A stretch of 64,000 nt of DNA from Nitrosospira lacus (GTDB taxonomy: Bacteria; Pseudomonadota; Gammaproteobacteria; Burkholderiales; Nitrosomonadaceae): positions 2,823,137 to 2,887,136 of the forward strand of contig NZ_CP021106.3 of the NCBI RefSeq assembly GCF_000355765.4. The letters run 5' to 3'. Shown here in pieces: positions 15,736 through 27,167 of the stretch (positions within the stretch are counted from its first letter, which is position 1; every line of letters starts with the position of its first letter). The notes beneath the pieces are model-generated. The model was not told the DNA's origin, made no database searches, and saw nothing but the letters and a program-made list of their open reading frames with translations. A program made the position numbers and the translations under genes.

Positions 15736-16350
15736 TCACCCGCCAAATGTCCGATCCTGCCTCTTGAACCAGGAGAGCGCGTGCTCGAAATGCTGTGGAT
15801 CAAAATCCGGCCAATATTCATCTCTAACATAAAAATCTGCATAAACCGATTGCACCGGAAGAAAACCGCTCAAGCGGCGCCCTCCGCCCCATCGTACTAT
15901 AAGATCCAGACGGGAAACTTCGTTTGAACGCAGACAGCCATTCTTGAGGCCACCCAGGTCCCATTCCCAGCCATAGTTGATGAGCAGATTCACCTTCATC
16001 CCGGTACCCTGCCGCTGCCTGAATACCTCCAGCACCTTGGGAAATTGTGCTGAAGTCTCATCGCCAACAACCAGCAGCGCAGCACCGCGGCGCGCAATCT
16101 CGAACGCAAACGCCACGGATGCATCGGTAAATGCAAGCTTCTGGGCAGGAGGCCGCTTGGTATTATCCTGCGTAAAGCAGTAAATGGAAGCCTCGGTGAT
16201 CCCGCGTTCCTTGCATATTTCGTACAATGACAATCCCGGATCAATTCCATGAGCATACCCCTGCTCTTTAGGCAAACCCTGGTCCAGGGCCCAGCGGCGA
16301 TTTCCGTCGGGAATGAAACCGATATGACGCGGGGTGCTATTTCTTGCCAT
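15736..16350 (-). CDS. Undecaprenyl-diphosphate-synthase-like cis-prenyltransferase
   Basis: A 204-aa protein of the UppS family, shorter than the usual 240 to 260 residues. The start motif is FIPDGNRRWA (the catalytic Asp; normally MDGNGRWA) and the end carries RLSGFLPVQSVYADFYVRD-type sequence matching the RxSNFLLWQ...YAE region, including the WPDF motif. The ATG at 16350 has GAGGA 6 bases upstream. Sitting just after ppsA, away from the usual cdsA/dxr/bam cluster, it is probably a second, specialised prenyl chain enzyme. Chain length and product cannot be read from sequence. Confidence 0.82.
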   Translation of the reverse strand: MARNSTPRHIGFIPDGNRRWALDQGLPKEQGYAHGIDPGLSLYEICKERGITEASIYCFTQDNTKRPPAQKLAFTDASVAFAFEIARRGAALLVVGDETSAQFPKVLEVFRQRQGTGMKVNLLINYGWEWDLGGLKNGCLRSNEVSRLDLIVRWGGGRRLSGFLPVQSVYADFYVRDEYWPDFDPQHFEHALSWFKRQDRTFGG

Positions 16351-16377
16351 GAGGGTCCTCAATAACTTGATCTGGAG

Positions 16378-18789
16378 TTACACGGCTTCGCTCTGAGACA
16401 ACACCGCTTCTTTTGCTTCTTCCGCCAGATACAGCCATGTTTCCACCACCGTATCAGGATTAAGCGAGAGGCTTTCGATACCTTCCCTCATAAGCCATTG
16501 TGCCAGATCGGGATGATCAGAGGGTCCCTGCCCACAAATCCCGACGTACTTGCCCGCTTTCAGGCACGCCTGAATTGCCATACGCAACAGGGCCTTCACC
16601 GCCGGGTCACGTTCGTCGAAGGATTCGGCAACCAGGCTGGAATCGCGATCCAGTCCAAGGGTAAGTTGGGTCAGGTCATTGGATCCGATGGAAAAACCAT
16701 CGAAGTATTCCAGGAATTGATTCGCCAGCAATGCGTTGGACGGAATCTCACACATCATGATCAGGCGCAAACCATTCTCGCCTCGTTTCAGGCCGTTCAC
16801 CGCCAGTAACTCTACCACTCGCCTCGCCTCGGTCACGGTTCGCACAAACGGGATCATGATCTCCACATTGGTGAGTCCCATTTTGTCACGCGTTTCTTTC
16901 AAGGCCCGGCATTCCAGCTCGAAACAATCCCGGAAACTTTCCGCGATATAGCGCGAAGCGCCGCGAAAGCCCAGCATCGGGTTTTCTTCCTTGGGTTCGT
17001 ATTGCTGCCCGCCAATGAGACTGGAGTACTCATTGGACTTGAAATCCGACATGCGCACGATCACCGGTTTGGGAAAAAATGCGGCGCCCAGGGTAGCAAT
17101 ACCCTCGGTCAGCTTCTCCACGTAGAAGCTGACCGGATCACGATAACCCGCGCATCGGTTTTCCACCTCCTTTTTCAAATCCGACGGGATATCGGGATAA
17201 TCCAGTATAGCTTTAGGGTGTACCCCGATCATGCGTGTAATGATGAACTCCAATCGCGCCAGCCCTACACCATCGTTGGGTATGCGCTGGAAATCGAACG
17301 CCAGCTCCGGGTTGCCCACGTTCATGGTAATCCTGACCGGGGGCTTTGGCATCTTTTCCAGCGCAAGATCAATCACTTCAGTCTCCAGAGCACCCCGGTA
17401 AATGTTGCCGGTATCGCCTTCGGTGCAGGATACCGTGACCATCTGATTTTCACCCAATACACGTGTGGCGTCGCCACAGCCGACCACTGCCGGGATACCC
17501 AACTCACGCGCAATGATTGCGGCATGGCAGGTGCGGCCACCGCGATTGGTGACAATAGCGGCAGCGCGTTTCATTACCGGCTCCCAGTCGGGGTCGGTCA
17601 TGTCGGTTACCAATACGTCGCCGGCTTGCACTCGCGACATTTCTCGGGCATCCAGGATCAGACGCACCGGGCCGATGCCTATTTTCTGACCAATGGCGCG
17701 CCCCGATATCAACACTTCTGATTTGCCTTTCAAGCGATAGCGCCGCAATATCTCCCCCCCGGCCCGGGCCTGCACCGTCTCGGGCCGCGCTTGCAGGATA
17801 TAGAGTTTCCCGTCTATGCCGTCCTTGCCCCACTCGATATCCATCGGTCTTTGATAATGCCGCTCGATGACGAGTGCGTGGCGCGCCAGTTCCTCCACAT
17901 CCGTATCGGTGATGGAAAACCGCCTGCGCTCCGCTTCATCCACGTCCAGTGTCTCCACCGGGCAGCCGGTTTCGTGACCTGCGGCAAATTGCATCTTGAT
18001 GAGTTTGGAACCGAGATTCCGCCGTAGGATCGCGGGTTTTCCCTGCTCCAGCGCGGGCTTGTAGACATAGAACTCGTCGGGATTAACCGCACCCTGCACG
18101 ACGGTTTCGCCCAAGCCATAGGCCGCTGTGATGAGTACCACCTGGTCAAAACCCGACTCGGTATCCAGTGTAAATATTACGCCGGAAGCGCCTATGTCAC
18201 TGCGCACCATCCGCTGCACTCCCGCGGATAGCGCTACTTCGGAATGGGCGAATCCCTGGTGGACGCGATAGGAAATAGCACGATCATTGTAGAGCGAAGC
18301 AAATACGTTTTTGACCGCTTGCAGTAATTTGTCCAGTCCTTGGATATTGAGAAAAGTTTCCTGCTGCCCCGCGAAGGAAGCATTTGCCAGATCCTCGGCG
18401 GTGGCGGAGGAACGCACCGCCACGGAGATATCGCCGGTCTCCGCTTCCCGCAACATCTTCTCGTAAGCAATGGATATTTCCTTCTCCAGTCTCGCCGGCA
18501 ATGGCGTCCCCACTATCCATGCGCGGATTTGCGCGCCGGCCGCTGCCAACGCCCCGACATCTCCGATGTCCAGGGTCGCCAGGGTGTTTTCGATACGCTG
18601 TGCGAGACCGAGGTGAGCAAGAAAATCGCGATAAGCGTTGGCGGTCGTCGCAAAACCGGTGGGAACCCGAACTCCCGCATGAGACAATTGGTTGATCATC
18701 TCTCCCAGCGAGGCATTCTTGCCGCCCACGCTGCTCACGTCGGCCATGGACAGCTCGTCGAACCAGACTATATATCTTGAATCGTTCAT
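16378..18789 (-). CDS. ppsA: Phosphoenolpyruvate synthase
   Basis: An 803-aa enzyme making PEP from pyruvate and ATP, the entry to gluconeogenesis. An N-terminal ATP-grasp domain ([20 protein letters not shown] near residue 123) is followed by the swivelling phospho-His domain ([17 protein letters not shown], His near residue 420) and a C-terminal PEP/pyruvate barrel ([26 protein letters not shown]). The ATG at 18789 is preferred to the GTG two codons up because GGGAG lies at the right distance. The regulator gene ppsR is divergent, 107 bases away. Confidence 0.96.
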   Translation of the reverse strand: MNDSRYIVWFDELSMADVSSVGGKNASLGEMINQLSHAGVRVPTGFATTANAYRDFLAHLGLAQRIENTLATLDIGDVGALAAAGAQIRAWIVGTPLPARLEKEISIAYEKMLREAETGDISVAVRSSATAEDLANASFAGQQETFLNIQGLDKLLQAVKNVFASLYNDRAISYRVHQGFAHSEVALSAGVQRMVRSDIGASGVIFTLDTESGFDQVVLITAAYGLGETVVQGAVNPDEFYVYKPALEQGKPAILRRNLGSKLIKMQFAAGHETGCPVETLDVDEAERRRFSITDTDVEELARHALVIERHYQRPMDIEWGKDGIDGKLYILQARPETVQARAGGEILRRYRLKGKSEVLISGRAIGQKIGIGPVRLILDAREMSRVQAGDVLVTDMTDPDWEPVMKRAAAIVTNRGGRTCHAAIIARELGIPAVVGCGDATRVLGENQMVTVSCTEGDTGNIYRGALETEVIDLALEKMPKPPVRITMNVGNPELAFDFQRIPNDGVGLARLEFIITRMIGVHPKAILDYPDIPSDLKKEVENRCAGYRDPVSFYVEKLTEGIATLGAAFFPKPVIVRMSDFKSNEYSSLIGGQQYEPKEENPMLGFRGASRYIAESFRDCFELECRALKETRDKMGLTNVEIMIPFVRTVTEARRVVELLAVNGLKRGENGLRLIMMCEIPSNALLANQFLEYFDGFSIGSNDLTQLTLGLDRDSSLVAESFDERDPAVKALLRMAIQACLKAGKYVGICGQGPSDHPDLAQWLMREGIESLSLNPDTVVETWLYLAEEAKEAVLSQSEAV

Positions 18790-18896
18790 TTTCACTCCCG
18801 TTCACGCACACGCAGCAGCGTGTCCAAGCCGGATTGTGTTACACGCCAAAACACGATATTTTAATCGCAGTCAACATTATTGGCGCATTACAACAA

Positions 18897-19736
18897 ATGT
18901 CAACCATGGCGAAGCTGCCCCGGCGCAGCGCATTCTTCCTTTCCGATCGCACCGGCATCACCATCGAGATGCTGGGGCACAGCCTGCTCAGGCAATTTGA
19001 AAACCTGACTTTCACTGAAATCGTCCTGCCCTACCTGGATACCACGGAAAAAGCCAAAGCCATTGTGGCACAGATCAATGAGTACGCCGCCTTGGATGGT
19101 GTGCGCCCCCTGGTATTCAGTACGTTCGTGAATGCCGAAATCCGATCCCTTCTCGATTCCGCCAATGCTCTTCATATGGATTGCTTCAATATTTTCATTA
19201 ACCCGCTGGAAACCGAGCTGGGTGTACGTTCGTCGCACACCGTGGGGCGCTCCCATCGGGTGGATGACAGGATGGATTACGGCCAGCGTATCGAGGCAAT
19301 AAGGTATACCCTGGAACACGACGATGGCGTCTCGCACAGAAATTGGCAGCAGGCCGGCATTATTCTGATCGGGGTCTCCCGCAGCGGCAAGACCCCTACC
19401 TGCCTGTATCTCGCACTGCAATACGGTATCTGTGCCGCCAATTATCCTCTTGTTCCCGAGGATTTTCGCTACCGGCGGCTGCCAGTAGAGCTCCAGAATC
19501 TGCGTGAGAAACTGTTTGGCTTCACCGCCGATCCCGTAAGGCTGCACCAGATACGCAATGAACGCAAACCGGGCAGCGAGTATGCATCTCTCAAGAATTG
19601 CGAATATGAAGTGCGGGAAGCTGAAGCGCTGATGCGCCAGGAGGGAATCCCCTACCTGGATGCAACCAGCAAGTCCATCGAGGAGCTGGCAACGGCTGTG
19701 CTGCATGAGGCCAAATTGGAACGGAAGATTTATTAG
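18897..19736 (+). CDS. ppsR: PEP synthase regulatory protein (bifunctional kinase / pyrophosphorylase, DUF299)
   Basis: A 279-aa protein that switches PpsA off and on by ADP-dependent phosphorylation of a Thr and Pi-dependent removal. The body starts at [23 protein letters not shown]; the P-loop-like [15 protein letters not shown] is near residue 157. The open frame extends to 18777 but overlaps ppsA's start region; [10 protein letters not shown] (18897 or 18906) is the natural beginning. The divergent pairing with ppsA is conserved in proteobacteria. Confidence 0.93.
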   Translation: MSTMAKLPRRSAFFLSDRTGITIEMLGHSLLRQFENLTFTEIVLPYLDTTEKAKAIVAQINEYAALDGVRPLVFSTFVNAEIRSLLDSANALHMDCFNIFINPLETELGVRSSHTVGRSHRVDDRMDYGQRIEAIRYTLEHDDGVSHRNWQQAGIILIGVSRSGKTPTCLYLALQYGICAANYPLVPEDFRYRRLPVELQNLREKLFGFTADPVRLHQIRNERKPGSEYASLKNCEYEVREAEALMRQEGIPYLDATSKSIEELATAVLHEAKLERKIY

Positions 19737-19932
19737 TGCGAAATATCAATAGCATGTGGCCCAGCTGAATATATTGGAATGTAAAGGGCTCGCCGCAAAT
19801 ACGAACTACCCCGCCTCCAAAATTTAATCTGACGCATTCGCGCCCGCCATTCACCTTGACATAAGCGGATCCTGGTCTAAATTGAAAATTAACCGGAAAT
19901 TTAATTTCCTAATTTTATAAGGAGAATGGACC

Positions 19933-22098
19933 ATGGCTATACCTATGCAGGGTGCGTGGACCGTATCGGTCAAATCAAAGAACGCCGCATTTGCGCAACG
20001 CTTCGTCATTGCCGGAGCGGATTCCGGAAATGGTACTTACGCTGGTGATGTGACCACCCCTGCTGTTTTCGTTACTGGAGACAATTGGCGCATACAGATT
20101 CAAAATAATCCCGGAGGAGGATTCATCGATTCAGCGGACCAGATCAAGTTCCCGACAGCTTCCGGCGGACAATACGAATTTGATATCGAAAGCAACGATG
20201 CGGGGGCTGATGAGGACTTCAATGATCTGATACTCACGTGTTCCACTCCCATCACCGCAACGGACTTTATCGTCTACGGCAGCGCAACATCCTATAGCGG
20301 ACTTTGCTTCTTCCCATGCAGGCGCGACTGGCTTATCATTGACTCCTGGGCCGCCCTGGCTCGCGCACTCGCCTACCCGCCGATACGCAAGGCAATCGAG
20401 ACCCTGTATCCCGAGCGGGTACGGGTCAAACCGATTCCACAGCCCGATCCACCGCCATTCGTTCCAATGATGATCCCCCTGGACGAGAACAGGCCGATTC
20501 CTCCAAGGCGAGTACAAGTCATACGCCTGCCCAGCGAAAACATGGGCCGCGAACGTGCCAGGGCGGCGGAAGCGGCGGAGCAGCGATTCCGCGTACGGAC
20601 TGCGGCCATCACGGATATCAGGGCAAGCGCCGCCCTCGCGATCGATCGTGTTGCTATCGGCTCCATACTCGACAGAGTCATTCCGATTTGCACCACCCAG
20701 ACGCTTGCCGGATTTCCCATCAGCTTTGAAGAATACGACCGCACGGGTACCGAACTCGGGGGAGGCGCATACTCCGGCACCGGCAACAGAGAGAATCTCG
20801 GGCAGACGGTTACGGATCGAAATGGCAACTATATTTTCCGCTTCACGCGATCAATTGCCCAGTTCATTGAAGAAAGCAGCATTGATGTCGGTCCCGGTGA
20901 AAATGAAGTCGTACAGTCAATGCCAGACCTCATTGCAAAAGTCCTGGATGCCATGGCGCCTGGTGGTGTCGCTTTCGAAAGCGCACCCTACTGGAACGTG
21001 CCAGTGTTTAAACGCATCGACCTCTGCTTCCCGAAACCGGCACGAATGGGGTGCCAGGGAGGCCGCAACATCCAATCCTTGGGCGCCATCCGCCTGGGAA
21101 TCTCGGATACGGTTTTTGATAGCGATGGACGCATCACCTGCACCGACATGTCGCTGTCTGACGTGCCACAAGCCCGCTGTGCCGCGTGGGCCGGCAAGGT
21201 TCGCCTCTTCGGCTGCTTCATCGGCAGTGAAGCAGCGGTCACGCAATACACGATTCGCCACCGGCGCAAGGTGGGAATGGGATTCAGCGCGTGGGAATTC
21301 TATCAGGAGGGCATGTTTCTGCAGAAAATTGGTTTCGTGCAGCCGCAACAGATCGGACCATTCGATCGCAATCTCGAGGTCGTGAATGGTGGAGGCATGA
21401 TCGCGGCGAAGGCCTATGACAATATCGAACAGAACCTGGCCTGGGCAGCCTCGGACTGGTTCCTGAAAGCGGTCATCAACACTGCCGGCGGCTCGCCAGC
21501 CTACGCGCCCTCACCCGGCACCGTCCAGTTCCAGATACAGGGATATGATGCCGCGGGAAACTTTATCGTGGGCGCCACGGATACGGTTACGATGTATATC
21601 GATAACACGATACCCGACCTTGATCTGCCCTCGGTACAAATGGGAGCGCAAACAGGAGGAGACTGTGCGTTGTTCAGCCTCGCTGGCGAGCCCGATCCCG
21701 CGGTGCTCACCGTGCTTTTCAAGGCGGTCCAGAACCGGGGGTTCCTGGGCTCGTACAGCCTGACCGTGCGTAAAGGCAACATTGGCGGATTTCCCATCAC
21801 GAGCACCACGGGACCGATGGGTGAAACGAGCGGGAGGCTCTCCGGCACTTACACTCACGGAAGCGCCGTCAATTGCGGCCAGCTGTTTGGAACCCGGCCG
21901 CCGGACGAGCCGCTGGCTGATGCAGCCGATTATGTCACCGCGTATATCATTCCGGACAGCGGCAATTGGCTGTCACCGGACCAGCCGTTTTGCACATTCT
22001 CAGTAAATGTCGGTGCAACGATGCGCCGAACCAATGGGTACAATTCGGCTGAGGATTCGTTCGGACCGGTACAGTACCTGCTTGGCATCCAGCAGTGA
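19933..22098 (+). CDS. Large protein of unknown function
   Basis: A 721-aa protein with an ideal ribosome site (TAAGGAGAATGGACC before ATG 19933) and no signal peptide. The N-terminal 110 residues are beta-rich (GTYAGDVTTPAVFV, then ADEDFNDLILTCSTP). A Pro-rich linker (about 155-200) leads to an Arg/Ala-rich helix (RERARAAEAAEQRFRVR). Then comes a stretch resembling carboxypeptidase-regulatory or Ig-like folds (TVTDRNGNYIFRFTRS). The last part has Ig-like DAAGNFIVGATDTVTMYIDNTIPDLDL pieces and many Cys. No family recognised. It is followed without gap by DUF1360 and a small Cys-rich protein. Lack of a signal with many Cys and Ig-like parts is unusual; a structural or phage-tail-like role is possible but not shown. 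Confidence 0.7.
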   Translation: MAIPMQGAWTVSVKSKNAAFAQRFVIAGADSGNGTYAGDVTTPAVFVTGDNWRIQIQNNPGGGFIDSADQIKFPTASGGQYEFDIESNDAGADEDFNDLILTCSTPITATDFIVYGSATSYSGLCFFPCRRDWLIIDSWAALARALAYPPIRKAIETLYPERVRVKPIPQPDPPPFVPMMIPLDENRPIPPRRVQVIRLPSENMGRERARAAEAAEQRFRVRTAAITDIRASAALAIDRVAIGSILDRVIPICTTQTLAGFPISFEEYDRTGTELGGGAYSGTGNRENLGQTVTDRNGNYIFRFTRSIAQFIEESSIDVGPGENEVVQSMPDLIAKVLDAMAPGGVAFESAPYWNVPVFKRIDLCFPKPARMGCQGGRNIQSLGAIRLGISDTVFDSDGRITCTDMSLSDVPQARCAAWAGKVRLFGCFIGSEAAVTQYTIRHRRKVGMGFSAWEFYQEGMFLQKIGFVQPQQIGPFDRNLEVVNGGGMIAAKAYDNIEQNLAWAASDWFLKAVINTAGGSPAYAPSPGTVQFQIQGYDAAGNFIVGATDTVTMYIDNTIPDLDLPSVQMGAQTGGDCALFSLAGEPDPAVLTVLFKAVQNRGFLGSYSLTVRKGNIGGFPITSTTGPMGETSGRLSGTYTHGSAVNCGQLFGTRPPDEPLADAADYVTAYIIPDSGNWLSPDQPFCTFSVNVGATMRRTNGYNSAEDSFGPVQYLLGIQQ

Positions 22099-22099
22099 G

Positions 22100-22441
22100 G
22101 TGCGTTTCTACTGGTTGATTGTCGGGATACTGGCAGTTTGGAGAATTACGCACCTGCTCGCCGCTGAGGATGGTCCCTGGCAGTCGCTGGCCGACCTTCG
22201 GCGGCGAGTGGATAAAGGATTCTTCGCTGAACTGCTCGATTGTTTCTACTGCTTGAGTCTATGGATTGCGGCACCAGTGGCGTGGCTGATCGGCGAAGAC
22301 TGGAAAGAATGGATATTGCTGTGGTTTGCGCTCTCCGCCGCCGCCATTCTCCTGGAGCGAGCGACAACCCGGCGCAATGAGGCTCCGCTTGCAACCTATA
22401 TTGAAGACCCGGAGAACGATGATCCCAAGTCCGGCGGGTGA
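22100..22441 (+). CDS. DUF1360 membrane protein
   Basis: A 113-aa protein. GTG 22100 is one base after the stop of the large gene, suggesting coupling; the open frame reaches back to 22007 but would then overlap. DUF1360 features are clear: RITHLLAAEDGPW, a LRRRV segment, and the Cys pair in ELLDCFYCLSLWIAAP. Two or three membrane helices (residues 4-20, 46-62, 68-84). The family is found in spore-formers and in scattered proteobacteria; its role is unknown. Confidence 0.75.
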   Translation: MRFYWLIVGILAVWRITHLLAAEDGPWQSLADLRRRVDKGFFAELLDCFYCLSLWIAAPVAWLIGEDWKEWILLWFALSAAAILLERATTRRNEAPLATYIEDPENDDPKSGG

Positions 22442-22534
22442 GCGCTCTTAATTTAACGCCATGATCCACAAATACTTTTTTCGAAACTTGACCATCACCC
22501 TTTTGGTAAGTTCGCTACAGCCGCCGGATTCAGG

Positions 22535-22804
22535 ATGATGGGATGCTGCGGAAGGAACAGATCTGCGCCACAGTTCAAGAGAACAGACGTAAGCATTCCT
22601 GCACGCATCACGCACACGCCCCAAACGTCCAGCGCGCAGTATTTCGAGTACGTCGGGAAGACAGGCCTCACCGCATTTGGCCCGATAACCGGCCGGCGTT
22701 ACCGCTTTGCGCATCCCGGAATGCAGCTGCAGGTGGACGAACGTGATGCGGCGTCGCTGATGGCGGTACCCAACTTGCGCAGAATCAAGCCTCCGGCGAC
22801 CTAA
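22535..22804 (+). CDS. Small Cys-containing protein of unknown function (MGCCG type)
   Basis: An 89-aa protein starting MMGCCGRNRSA. The second half, FEYVGKTGLTAFGPITGRRYRF and VDERDAASLMAVPNLRRI, looks like a compact beta-barrel domain of the type seen in phage head-tail or tail-associated proteins, though I cannot name a family. The start could be either Met; AGGATG overlaps the first. Third gene of the cassette beginning at 19933, 93 bases after DUF1360. Confidence 0.6.
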   Translation: MMGCCGRNRSAPQFKRTDVSIPARITHTPQTSSAQYFEYVGKTGLTAFGPITGRRYRFAHPGMQLQVDERDAASLMAVPNLRRIKPPAT

Positions 22805-22895
22805 CGGCGGTTAGAAAGCCCCTGAACAGGTGCTGACAGGCCCGGCAAGCGCCGCATGACCCAACGGCCATTGCGGCTCCGGTGAAATATGCGGG

Positions 22896-23510
22896 TTAAA
22901 GCCAACTCGCTCCATTGTCATAGCGGTGCTTTGCCAGCAGCAATTTCACATCGCCATCTTCTGAAACCTGATTGGATGAATCCTTCAGGGGCTTATCATC
23001 GGGGTATAAATCAGAAAATGCAACGATTGACATCGCCGCCAATTCCCATTCCCGCCTCGCAGACTCATTGTCGCTACCCTCCCTGAATTCCGGGCTGGCA
23101 TATACCGATCTGGGTCTGTCCACTCTCAGACTCATGTGATAGAGGATGTACCCGATCATAAATAATATCATGCCCGCCATGAATAATTCCTTGGAAACAT
23201 AAACCGCGCCCAGGAAAAATGATGTCAGATACAAAATTACGCTGTTGCGCTGCTTTTTCCAGGAAGTGACCGGATAGGCGAAGGCCATCCAATATTTAAT
23301 AATATAACCGGCCAACTCCTCGGCATTATTCCATTTGTCATTAAGTGTTTTTTTTATTACCACCCGGGGCATATCGGGCCTTCCGATCAACGCATGCGGC
23401 GCAACCACGATCGCGTATAGCACTGGCAGGACAGCGCCCCAATAAATCGCGTTCATGTGATTCAGGGAAAATGAAGCACAAATTGCAATGATATTGATGA
23501 TGAAAATCAT
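22896..23510 (-). CDS. Membrane protein of unknown function
   Basis: A 204-aa protein with about four membrane helices (residues 2-17, 22-40, 90-108, 110-127), then a charged cytoplasmic tail with DDKPLKDSSNQVSEDGD. No clear ribosome site precedes ATG 23510; the internal Met at MNAIYWG is an alternative. Base composition is more AT-rich than the flanking operons. No family recognised. Confidence 0.6.
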   Translation of the reverse strand: MIFIINIIAICASFSLNHMNAIYWGAVLPVLYAIVVAPHALIGRPDMPRVVIKKTLNDKWNNAEELAGYIIKYWMAFAYPVTSWKKQRNSVILYLTSFFLGAVYVSKELFMAGMILFMIGYILYHMSLRVDRPRSVYASPEFREGSDNESARREWELAAMSIVAFSDLYPDDKPLKDSSNQVSEDGDVKLLLAKHRYDNGASWL

Positions 23511-23629
23511 GATTTATGTACCCAATCCCGGCGTACACACGGCTCCAAGGCTAGGTAATGGACGTGACGTAAGTAAATCCATACGGGAGCGTATTGCCGG
23601 CTAATTTGGAGCTTATCGGAAATCAATGG

Positions 23630-26035
23630 TCATGAAGGCCAATGCCAGTCGCGAATCTCCGGCATATCCTCACCGTGGCGCGTGATGTATTGCTTGTGCT
23701 CGATCAGCTTATCGCGCATCAATTGCTTGAGGTAAGCCCCTTTTGAGCCCAGTTTCGGCACGCGGTCGATCACGTCCATTACCAGATGAAAGCGATCCAG
23801 GTCGTTGAGCACCGTCATGTCGAACGGTGTGGTGGTAGTACCTTCTTCCTTATAGCCACGCACATGCAGATTCTCATGATTGGTGCGGCGGTAAGTCAGG
23901 CGATGAATGAGCCAGGGATAGCCGTGATAAGCAAAAATAACTGGCTGGCAGGTGGTGAAGAGCGTATCAAAGTCACGATCGGATAGCCCATGCGGATGCT
24001 CTTCTTTCGGTTGTATTGTCATCAGATCCACCACATTGACCACCCGCATCTTGAGTTCCGGCATGTGGCGCCGCAACAGATCCACCGCAGCCAGTGTTTC
24101 GAGAGTCGGCACGTCGCCCGCACATGCAAGCACCACATCCGGCTCGCCGCCTTGATCGTTGCTTGCCCAATCCCAGATACCGATGCCGGCGGTCCCGTGC
24201 TTGACAGCCGCATCCAGGTCGAGCCACTGTAGCGCCGGTTGCTTTCCCGCTACGATAACGTTGATGAAATTACGCGAACGCAGACACTTGTCGGTAATAA
24301 ACAACAGCGTGTTGGCGTCGGGTGGCAGATAAACGCGAATGATGTCGGCCTTTTTGTTCACCACGTGATCGATAAAGCCAGGGTCCTGGTGTGAGAAGCC
24401 GTTGTGATCTTGGCGCCATACATGCGATGTCAGCAGATAATTGAGCGAGGCTATCGGCCTGCGCCAGGGAATCTCCTTGCTGGTTACCTTGAGCCACTTG
24501 GCGTGTTGATTGAACATGGAATCAACAATGTGAATGAATGCCTCGTAGCAGGAAAATAGACCATGCCGGCCGGTCAACAGGTAACCTTCAAGCCAGCCTT
24601 GGCAGGTATGTTCGGAAAGGATCTCCAGCACCCTTCCATCGGGTGAAAGATGTTCATCCTCGGGCAGGATTGGCGCGACCCAGGTTCTGTCCGTCACCTC
24701 AAACAGGGCGTCCAGACGATTCGACGCGGTTTCGTCGGGACCCATTACGCGGAAATTGCGGTTGTCCAGATTGAGCTTCATGACATCACGCAGGAATTTG
24801 CCTATCTCGCGCGTGGATTCAGCTATTACTGTGCCCGGCGCAGGCACCGCGACAGCATAGCTACGGAAGTCAGGCATTTCCAGATCCCTGAGCAACTGAC
24901 CCCCGTTGGCATGAGGGTTAGCCCCCATACGACGCTTGCCCGTGGGTGCAAGTGCCGCAAGCTCTGGCATAAGAGTGCCTTTTTCATCGAATAGTTCTTC
25001 CGGCCTGTAGTGCTTCATCCAGTTTTCCAGAAGTTTCAGATGCCCCGGCTTTGAGCCGATCTCAGCAAGCGGCACCTGATGCGACCGCCAGAAATTTTCT
25101 GTTTTCTTGCCATCGACTTCTTTCGGACCGCTCCATCCCTTGGGACTGCGCAGGATGATCATGGGCCAGCGCGGGTATTGGGTTGCTCCAGCAGCTGAGC
25201 CGCTGACACGCGCTTCATGCTGGATCGTCCGGATCTTGCCAATCGCAATATCCAGGACGGCCGCCATCGCCTGATGCATAAGTTCGGGATCCGATCCCTC
25301 GACAAAATAAGGCTGATAACCATAGCCCAGGAACAGGCTTTCCAGTTCATCATGACTGATGCGCGCGAGCAGCGCAGGATTCGCTATCTTGTAGCCGTTA
25401 AGATGCAGGATCGGCAACACCGCGCCGTCGTGGACAGGATTGAGAAATTTGTTCGAATGCCAGGAGGCGGCAAGCGGCCCGGTTTCAGCTTCGCCATCAC
25501 CCACCACACAAGCCACGATCAGATCGGGATTATCGAAAGCTGCCCCAAAAGCGTGAGACAAGGCATAACCCAGCTCTCCACCTTCGTGAATCGAGCCGGG
25601 GGTCTCCGGCGCAACGTGACTGGGGATGCCGCCGGGAAATGAAAACTGTTTGAACAGCCGCTGCATGCCCGTCGCATCCCGGGAAATGTGAGGATAGAAC
25701 TCGCTGTAGCTTCCCTCAAGCCAGGTATTGGCGACCATTGCCGGTCCACCATGGCCCGGGCCGGCAATGTAGAACATATTCAAATCGTATTTTTTGATAA
25801 TGCGGTTTAGGTGCACATAGGCAAAATTGAGCCCCGGTGTGGTGCCCCAGTGGCCAAGCAACCTGGGCTTGACATGAGTGGGCGCGAGCGGCTCCTTGAG
25901 CAAGGGATTGTCGAGGAGATAGATTTGTCCGACGGAGAGGTAATTTGCCGCGCGCCAATACGCATTCATCTTGCGCAATTCTTCAGCGGAGAGCGGTGTG
26001 CTGCCGGATTTGACCGGCTGGCCAGACTCATTCAT
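23630..26035 (-). CDS. xfp: Phosphoketolase
   Basis: An 801-aa thiamine-diphosphate enzyme that splits xylulose-5-phosphate and/or fructose-6-phosphate to acetyl phosphate and a sugar phosphate. The TPP site [19 protein letters not shown] is near residue 182. The N-terminal domain begins [20 protein letters not shown] and the length is standard. It is the last gene of an operon with acetate kinase (8-base overlap) and a universal stress protein, so acetyl phosphate would go to acetate and ATP. The same pairing is known from some ammonia oxidisers. Substrate preference cannot be fixed by eye. Confidence 0.96.
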   Translation of the reverse strand: MNESGQPVKSGSTPLSAEELRKMNAYWRAANYLSVGQIYLLDNPLLKEPLAPTHVKPRLLGHWGTTPGLNFAYVHLNRIIKKYDLNMFYIAGPGHGGPAMVANTWLEGSYSEFYPHISRDATGMQRLFKQFSFPGGIPSHVAPETPGSIHEGGELGYALSHAFGAAFDNPDLIVACVVGDGEAETGPLAASWHSNKFLNPVHDGAVLPILHLNGYKIANPALLARISHDELESLFLGYGYQPYFVEGSDPELMHQAMAAVLDIAIGKIRTIQHEARVSGSAAGATQYPRWPMIILRSPKGWSGPKEVDGKKTENFWRSHQVPLAEIGSKPGHLKLLENWMKHYRPEELFDEKGTLMPELAALAPTGKRRMGANPHANGGQLLRDLEMPDFRSYAVAVPAPGTVIAESTREIGKFLRDVMKLNLDNRNFRVMGPDETASNRLDALFEVTDRTWVAPILPEDEHLSPDGRVLEILSEHTCQGWLEGYLLTGRHGLFSCYEAFIHIVDSMFNQHAKWLKVTSKEIPWRRPIASLNYLLTSHVWRQDHNGFSHQDPGFIDHVVNKKADIIRVYLPPDANTLLFITDKCLRSRNFINVIVAGKQPALQWLDLDAAVKHGTAGIGIWDWASNDQGGEPDVVLACAGDVPTLETLAAVDLLRRHMPELKMRVVNVVDLMTIQPKEEHPHGLSDRDFDTLFTTCQPVIFAYHGYPWLIHRLTYRRTNHENLHVRGYKEEGTTTTPFDMTVLNDLDRFHLVMDVIDRVPKLGSKGAYLKQLMRDKLIEHKQYITRHGEDMPEIRDWHWPS

Positions 26036-27167
26036 GTGGATTCTCCTCCAGCGATTGATTCTCTTTCGCCGCCATCACCGTCGCTGCTTCCTGCGCCAGG
26101 ACAGCTGCCTCGTTCACCGGAATAATCCATACTTCTATCCGGCTTGTCCGTGTGCTGATGCACGATACTTCACGGGCATCATTGTTTTTTTCCGAATCGA
26201 TTTCGATTCCACACCACGTCATGCCGGCGAGAATTCTTGCTCGCACTGCCGGCACATTCTCGCCCACCCCTCCGCCAAAAATAATTGCTTCGGCACCCCC
26301 CAATACCGCCAGATAAGCACCCAGGTATTTACGCGCGCGGTAACAGTATAAATCCACGGCCAGGCGGGCATGCTCATCCTGTGATGAGAGTAACTGGCGT
26401 ATGTCGGCGCTGATGCCGGACACGCCCAGCAGCCCTGACTGCTCATTCAGAAGCCGATCCACCTGCCCTAAGGTAAAACCCTCCTGGCGCTGCAGGAATG
26501 CGACCAGAGCAGGATCGATATCGCCCGAACGGGTCGCCATCACCAAGCCTTCCAGCGGAGAAAACCCCATCGAAGTGTCGCATGGCAATCCCTTATCAAT
26601 CGCCGTGATCGAGCAGCCCGCGCCGAGCTGCATGGAAATCACCCTTCCTCCATCCGGAACACCTGGTTTGAGCTGGCGCCATCTGCGCCACATGTCCTGA
26701 TGCGCCAGTCCGTGAAAGCCATAGCGGCGCAGCCCATGCTTCCGGGCAAGCGCATGATCAATTGCATAAGTCCGCGCGGTTTCCGGCAGGGATGAAAAAA
26801 AAGCGGTATCAAACACCGCGACCTGGGCAATGCTCGTATCCAGCGCCTTCCGCGTTTCGCATATCCAGCGCAACGCGACCGGGTTGTGCAATGGCGCGAG
26901 AGGCGCCAGGCGTTCGATCTCGCGTTCCGCTTCCTGGTCGAGCAAACGGGATGCCGTGAATTTCGTGCCTCCGTGCACCACGCGATGCGCTGACACATCT
27001 ATCCGGCCGGCCCCCAGTGCCCGCACGAATTCTTTCAGTATATTCCCGGGTTCGCCAGCTGCAAGATCATGCCTTGCATTCGCCAGCTCTGTTAACTCAT
27101 TATCGTCATTGACGAATGCCGCCAGGCGAACAGATGAACTACCGGTATTAACGGTCAATATGATCAT
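26028..27167 (-). CDS. ackA: Acetate kinase
   Basis: A 379-aa kinase converting acetyl phosphate and ADP to acetate and ATP. The first strand [15 protein letters not shown] places the start at ATG 27167, with GGGG 8 bases before; the frame extends to 27230 without need. His/Arg motifs [12 protein letters not shown] and the phosphate-binding [19 protein letters not shown] are present, as are GFHGLAH and the C-terminal [15 protein letters not shown]. Downstream overlap with xfp ties it to the phosphoketolase pathway. Confidence 0.95.
   Translation of the reverse strand: MIILTVNTGSSSVRLAAFVNDDNELTELANARHDLAAGEPGNILKEFVRALGAGRIDVSAHRVVHGGTKFTASRLLDQEAEREIERLAPLAPLHNPVALRWICETRKALDTSIAQVAVFDTAFFSSLPETARTYAIDHALARKHGLRRYGFHGLAHQDMWRRWRQLKPGVPDGGRVISMQLGAGCSITAIDKGLPCDTSMGFSPLEGLVMATRSGDIDPALVAFLQRQEGFTLGQVDRLLNEQSGLLGVSGISADIRQLLSSQDEHARLAVDLYCYRARKYLGAYLAVLGGAEAIIFGGGVGENVPAVRARILAGMTWCGIEIDSEKNNDAREVSCISTRTSRIEVWIIPVNEAAVLAQEAATVMAAKENQSLEENPHE

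Noticed and set aside
18900-19706. 268-codon minus-strand frame
   Set aside because: Antisense shadow of ppsR, with no family features of its own.
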